12,437 nucleotides of DNA from the NCBI GenBank assembly GCA_910592005.1, contig CAJVPP010003162.1, positions 1 through 12,437 on the forward strand, read 5' to 3'. The stretch comes from Funneliformis mosseae. Lineage: Eukaryota; Glomeromycota; Glomeromycetes; Glomerales; Glomeraceae. A model generated the notes under the pieces. It saw only the letters and a list, made by a program, of their open reading frames with translations. It was not told where the DNA came from and did no database searches. The translations under genes and the position numbers were made by a program. Position 1 is the first letter of the stretch. Each line of letters opens with the position of its first letter. Positions 9,599-12,437 of the stretch are shown here, one piece after another.

Positions 9599-9770
9599 GC
9601 CCATTTTAAATTAGTTTAGAGTAAGTTAGTCTGGAATAGTATAAGGTTGATTTTGATTTAGTTTTACTAAATAAAAATTTCTGTACTCTTTCATTTGTAA
9701 TTTATAATTTTTTTATTTTACTTTTAATAAAGATTGTGCAGAGCTATCACATGTTAAAATAAAAAAAAAT
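9599..9770 (+). other. 3' UTR and A-rich tail of copy A
   Basis: The segment follows the last ORF2 stop and holds AATAAA at 9670-9675 and 9726-9731. It ends in an A-rich run (about 9755-9769) immediately followed by the right target-site duplication. This is the expected 3' end of a polyadenylated LINE transcript that was copied back into DNA. Confidence 0.7.
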
Positions 9771-9786
9771 TTAAAATATTTTGATA
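9771..9786. repeat. Right target-site duplication of LINE copy A
   Basis: Identical over 16 bp to 2069-2084. It directly abuts the A-rich tail, so the 3' boundary of the element can be placed to within a base or two. The flanks then diverge (TCTAATGA here, AGATTTTG at the left). Confidence 0.85.
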
Positions 9787-9950
9787 TCTAATGATTATAA
9801 AAAAATAAAATAAAATTTTAGATTTATTATATTATGATATATTTAATGGTAATATTTTAAACTTTTAAAATTCATAATTATCAATATATATTAATTTTCA
9901 ATTTTCAATTTTTAAAAATAACTTATTATTTAATAATTACAAAAATATAT
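9787..9950. other. AT-rich spacer between the two LINE copies
   Basis: Unique AT-rich sequence with a short AATTTTC repeat at about 9893-9912. No coding or RNA signal is seen. It is the former genomic flank of copy A and the left flank of copy B. Confidence 0.55.
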
Positions 9951-9970
9951 AACTCTTTTCACTGATCTTT
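9951..9970 (+). promoter_or_regulatory. 5'-terminal motif of LINE copy B
   Basis: AACTCTTTTCACTGATCTTT matches the start of copy A except for two transitions. It marks the 5' end of copy B. Conservation across subfamilies whose ORF1 N-termini differ suggests a selected role such as promoter or RNA start; this is inference. Confidence 0.55.
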
Positions 9971-11302
9971 TTGACCAAATATCTCCAACAACTAAAAACA
10001 AAGTACGTATAGAAAAAAATCTGACCTTACAATAAAAATATTTCAAACTCTTTTAAAAAACAGTAAAGAATCTAATACATCATCCTCTAATGAATAAAGA
10101 AAGAACAAAAATGATGATACAGTTACTAAAGTTATAAAAAGACAAAAAATTAAAACTCTAAAATTCGATATCACCCCACCAGTTACAAAAACTCCAAATA
10201 ATACTACCCTAACAGTTACAGAAACTCCAAACACTACTCAATCAATATCAAATACTATACAATTCACTTCCACCACTCTCCAAAATAACTTTGTTTTTGA
10301 AGACTTCAAAGTCTTTGAAATGAAAATAGATTCTGCTAAAAAAATTCCACTTTCTTCACTACAAGAAACTAGTACAAATAATTCTATACATGCAAAGAAC
10401 TCAACAAATAATACTAACCAATCTTCATATACACCTTTCACTGACAAAGAAAAGAACAAACAACTCTCTTAGGCTGACTAAGTTGAAAAATGTAAACGAT
10501 TCTGACCAATCATATGATATTAATATGAAAGATATTATTTTTAACATCATTATCTCTCTAACGTGTTTTTTTACATCTGATAATACTGCTGATATCACTG
10601 GAAAATCTATCGCTAATAAAAGAAATTTCATCAATAGGTTTTTTGTTAACTTTCTTAGTTATCAAGGAACTTCATATAACCCCAAATTAAGAAAATTCTT
10701 TGTTTATTTCTAAACTCTTGATCAACTAACACATGCTGTTACAAAAGTCTAGGAGATATAACATAACTTCATATTTGTGATCACTGATCTATCTGCCAAA
10801 AAACAATAGATAAATGCTAAAAAAGAAAGATGCATTAAAGTCAATGATATTCCCTTATTTGTCAAATCAGATGTAATATGAAATGTTTTCTAACAATAGA
10901 GTATTATTGTCAGATTTTCAATGATTACTAAAGGTCCTTGGCAAATAGTATTCATAGTCTACGAATCACCTGATGCTATAAAATCCTTTTATAATGACAT
11001 ATGGTCTTTACCATTATTAGATTTTACAGTTCATATTGAATTTACTGACCTTGATGCTATGTAATTAATCTTACGACAACAATTTGAAATAAAACTAACT
11101 GGGTTACCATTCAATACAATACAATGAGATTTACTAACCTTTCTAAAATCTATTAAAGCAAAAACATGTTTTATATCACATGATCTTTAATATCGTAACT
11201 ATCCTTACGCATACATTAACTTTGATAACTAAAATTATTATGATTCTGCAATCAAATCTAAACACAAATTTAAATCAAATATCTATTCTGAATTAATCCT
11301 AC

Positions 11303-11353
11303 TGCCCTTACTGTAGAAGATGTGATAACCTTAAACATAAAGCTAAAGACTGC
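11303..11353 (+). other. Intact CCHC zinc knuckle of copy B ORF1
   Basis: The frame reads C-RR-C-DNLK-H-KAKD-C at 11312-11353, an exact CX2CX4HX4C knuckle, preceded by CPY (Cys at 11303-11305). All four ligands are kept, unlike in copy A. Such knuckles bind single-stranded nucleic acid. It lies between the second RRM-like module and the coiled coil. Confidence 0.85.
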
Positions 11354-11470
11354 ACACCTCAAAGATCTTTAAACTCATATAGGTAATTATATGATCGTTT
11401 CAAACTGGTCACTTACAGACCTCCTTAGAAAATAAATTTGCGTCTAAATAACTACACTGTAAATGCATAA

Positions 11471-11671
11471 TTGAATCAAAATCAACAAAGTTCATATACT
11501 GATACTCTGAAAACTAATAAGAATCTAAAGCATCAACAACAGATCTCAGATGTTTTTACTGCTCTAAATGATATTTTGAAACGTTTGACTGATATAGATA
11601 ATAAATTGATCACCCTTAACGATGAAATTATTATAGCGAAAAATAAAATCATTATTCTTCAAGAAAACTAA
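11471..11671 (+). other. Coiled-coil segment of copy B ORF1
   Basis: A 66-codon stop-free stretch in the same frame as the zinc knuckle shows Leu/Ile at roughly heptad spacing (LNDILKRLTDIDNKLITLND and onward) with many Asn, Asp and Lys. ORF1 proteins of LINEs commonly self-associate through such a helix. The ATG at its start is an internal Met or chance codon, not a real gene start: the same frame continues past the stop at 11669-11671 to 11947. Confidence 0.65.
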
Positions 11672-11943
11672 GAGAATATAGACTATCGCATAACTGAACT
11701 GAAAAAATGTAACAATATTGTTCATACTAAAGGAGTATATGATAGTGAAATAGAATTTGATGATTTTCAAGGACCACCATTCAAAGTATCATGCAATCGA
11801 CCTCCTTCAAATCCTTTGACTAACATATTTTCTCTAGATAAAATTACCAGTTTAGAGAATCAATTCGTAGAATTCTGATCTGAAATCAAAAATATTGCGA
11901 ATAGCATTCAACAGATCCTTCAAATGCTTCCTTCTTCTTCTAA

Positions 11944-12342
11944 ATGAGTGTATAATTAACTAACAATAATAATATAGGATCACATTATACAAATCCTCAT
12001 AATAATAACTTTTTTTTAAGTGACTCATTCACAAATATTATCAAAAACCCAAATCTCATTTCCTTTGCAATACATAATATTAGAAATTGTTCCTCAGAAA
12101 TTAAACTTTAAAATATTGACTCTTTTTTTAATAACTTTAACATAAACATATTAGGTTTAAGTGAAATCCATCTTAATCTGTTACAAGCTCATCATTTTAA
12201 TAAGAACATTTATAACAAATCTTTTAAATATTTTTTTCATTCTTTTAACCATCATCAAAACTATCAAGATGTCAGATTGATAGTTTGTAATAATCTGAGC
12301 ATATATATTTTTAATCAAGCTTCATTTTTTGATTGTACAGAG
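11944..12342 (+). pseudogene. LINE copy B ORF2 start with endonuclease N-terminus, broken
   Basis: An ATG at 11944-11946 overlaps the ORF1 stop TGA (11945-11947) as ATGA and opens frame 1: M-S-V, a TAA that fits a former CAA, then LTNNN and onward. Frame 1 is open at 11956-12108, has one TAA (12109-12111) and is open again at 12112-12366. Endonuclease signatures are LISFAIHNIRN (Asn at 12076-12078) and ILGLSEIHL (catalytic Glu at 12163-12165), then LIVCNNLSIYIFNQASF, matching the LLINKYFANHIYKYN block of copy A. The expected next strand is absent: after FFDC the sequence reads EGDHGYPND and stops. The downstream half of the domain is either outside the window or lost. Confidence 0.8.
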
Positions 12343-12437
12343 GGTGATCACGGATACCCAAATGATTAATTAAACTATTTGAATATACTTATTATATTAA
12401 CTTTTTTTTTAGAATAAGCAAAAAATTTATTTGTTCT
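12343..12437. other. Non-LINE sequence at the right edge
   Basis: After about 12340 the sequence no longer fits the endonuclease. A short GC-richer run (GGTGATCACGGATACCCA, 12343-12360) is followed by AT-rich sequence with stops. It may be another repeat inserted into or joined to copy B. Nothing more can be said from this length. Confidence 0.35.

Larger units (their letters stand above)
2085..9770 (+). mobile_element. LINE copy A: apparently full-length, decayed non-LTR retrotransposon
   Basis: The element spans about 7.7 kb, runs 5' to 3' on the + strand and lies between two identical 16-bp duplications. In order it carries a short 5' segment shared with copy B, an ORF1 with RRM-like and CCHC parts, an ORF2 with endonuclease, reverse transcriptase, RNase H and C-terminal zinc finger, a 3' UTR and an A-rich end. 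This order is that of RNase H-bearing LINE clades (such as Tad or I types). No LTRs, integrase or protease are seen. The coding parts are split across all three frames by indels and many stops, so the copy is dead. The overall pattern most resembles LINEs that I associate with Glomeromycotina fungi. Confidence 0.92.
9996..11947 (+). pseudogene. LINE copy B ORF1, RNA-binding protein with two RRM-like parts, knuckle and coiled coil, broken
   Basis: The N-terminus (9996-10472, frame 3) is rich in Thr, Ser and Asn, has only one internal stop before the TAG at 10470-10472 and lacks an obvious ATG. Frame 1 takes over at about 10477 and runs to about 11290. It contains an RRM-like module (10831 to about 11040, starting CIKVNDIPLF and holding KGPWQIVFIVYE) and a second one (11083-11254) with RNP2-like KLTGLP and RNP1-like YPYAYINF. 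A frameshift before 11303 leads to a complete CCHC knuckle (frame 2), a Gln/Lys-rich stretch and a coiled coil (11471-11671), ending MLPSSSK and TGA (11945-11947). About 18 internal stops are spread over the three frames. The protein would bind element RNA; this copy is dead. Confidence 0.82.
9951..12437 (+). mobile_element. LINE copy B: 5' half of a related LINE, running to the window edge
   Basis: It starts with the 20-bp motif shared with copy A (18 of 20 identical), then carries an ORF1 with RNA-binding modules and the beginning of an ORF2 endonuclease. It has the same orientation as copy A, 164 bp beyond it. The ORF1 N-terminus and the internal order of RRM-like parts differ from copy A, so the two are different subfamilies and not a tandem duplication. 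The 5' target duplication cannot be tested because the 3' end is outside the window. LINE homology seems to stop near 12340. Confidence 0.85.

Noticed and set aside
2069..9786. LTR retrotransposon flanked by terminal repeats
   Set aside because: The repeats are only 16 bp and directly follow an A-rich tail. There is no integrase, protease or primer-binding site, and an AP-type endonuclease lies upstream of the RT, which is LINE architecture.
10043..10634. Three minus-strand open frames opposite copy B ORF1
   Set aside because: They mirror the Thr/Ser/Asn-rich coding frame on the + strand. Their Val/Phe/Leu-rich products with no domain are what antisense reading of such codons gives.
11564..11770. 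Minus-strand open frame of 68 codons
   Set aside because: It lies opposite the coiled-coil part of copy B ORF1, which explains the open stretch; it shows no signature of its own.
2130..12366. Reassigned stop codons (TAA/TAG as Gln, TGA as Trp) making the ORFs intact
   Set aside because: Many stops do sit where Gln or Trp would fit, but the domains are also split by numerous frameshifts, and catalytic Asp, Glu, Cys and His are replaced. A changed code would repair neither.
1..12437. Mitochondrial DNA, suggested by the high AT content
   Set aside because: There are no respiratory-chain genes, rRNA or tRNAs, and the content is nuclear-type LINEs with target-site duplications.
1..12437. tRNA or rRNA genes
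   Set aside because: I looked for GGTTCRANYCC-type B boxes and paired acceptor stems and found none. The GGTTCAATGAACC at 205-217 is a palindrome in a GC-rich repeat with no tRNA fold around it.

Overview
The window is extremely AT-rich nuclear DNA from a eukaryote. I find no intact gene on either strand. Almost everything from about 2070 to the end is decayed non-LTR (LINE) retrotransposon sequence on the + strand. From remembered family signatures, the endonuclease, reverse transcriptase, RNase H and RRM-type ORF1 remnants most resemble LINEs that are abundant in arbuscular mycorrhizal fungi (Rhizophagus-like Glomeromycotina). That assignment is an inference and was not tested by a search.

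Layout. Positions 1-2068 are non-coding: a possible truncated 3' end of a gene or repeat at the left edge, a small GC-rich repeat island with an eroded inverted partner, AT-rich filler, a 24-bp minisatellite and a fold-back hairpin. Positions 2069-9786 are one apparently full-length LINE (copy A), bounded by a perfect 16-bp target-site duplication. In order it carries ORF1 (an RRM-like part, a CCHC zinc knuckle and a C-terminal charged helix), then ORF2 (apurinic-type endonuclease, reverse transcriptase, a long connecting region, RNase H, a C-terminal CPxC...HxxxC zinc finger), then a 3' UTR with two AATAAA signals and an A-rich tail. Positions 9787-9950 are spacer. From 9951 a second LINE of a related but different subfamily (copy B) begins in the same orientation. 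It has ORF1 (Thr/Ser/Asn-rich N-terminus, two RRM-like modules, CCHC knuckle, coiled coil) and the start of ORF2, whose endonuclease homology seems to break near 12340.

How the parts work together in living relatives: the ORF1 protein coats the element RNA, the ORF2 endonuclease nicks the target, the reverse transcriptase primes from the nick, RNase H removes template RNA, and repair leaves a target-site duplication. Neither copy can do this now. Both carry many in-frame stops and frameshifts. Key residues are replaced, with changes that fit C-to-T/G-to-A transitions: both reverse transcriptase metal-binding Asp are Asn, the RNase H Glu is Lys, and zinc-finger Cys are Tyr. This looks like RIP-like mutation or deamination of methylated cytosine. 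The most interesting points are the dated-by-TSD full-length insertion, the transition-biased decay, the ATGA stop/start overlap between ORF1 and ORF2 in copy B, and small repeats that have entered the RNase H domain.
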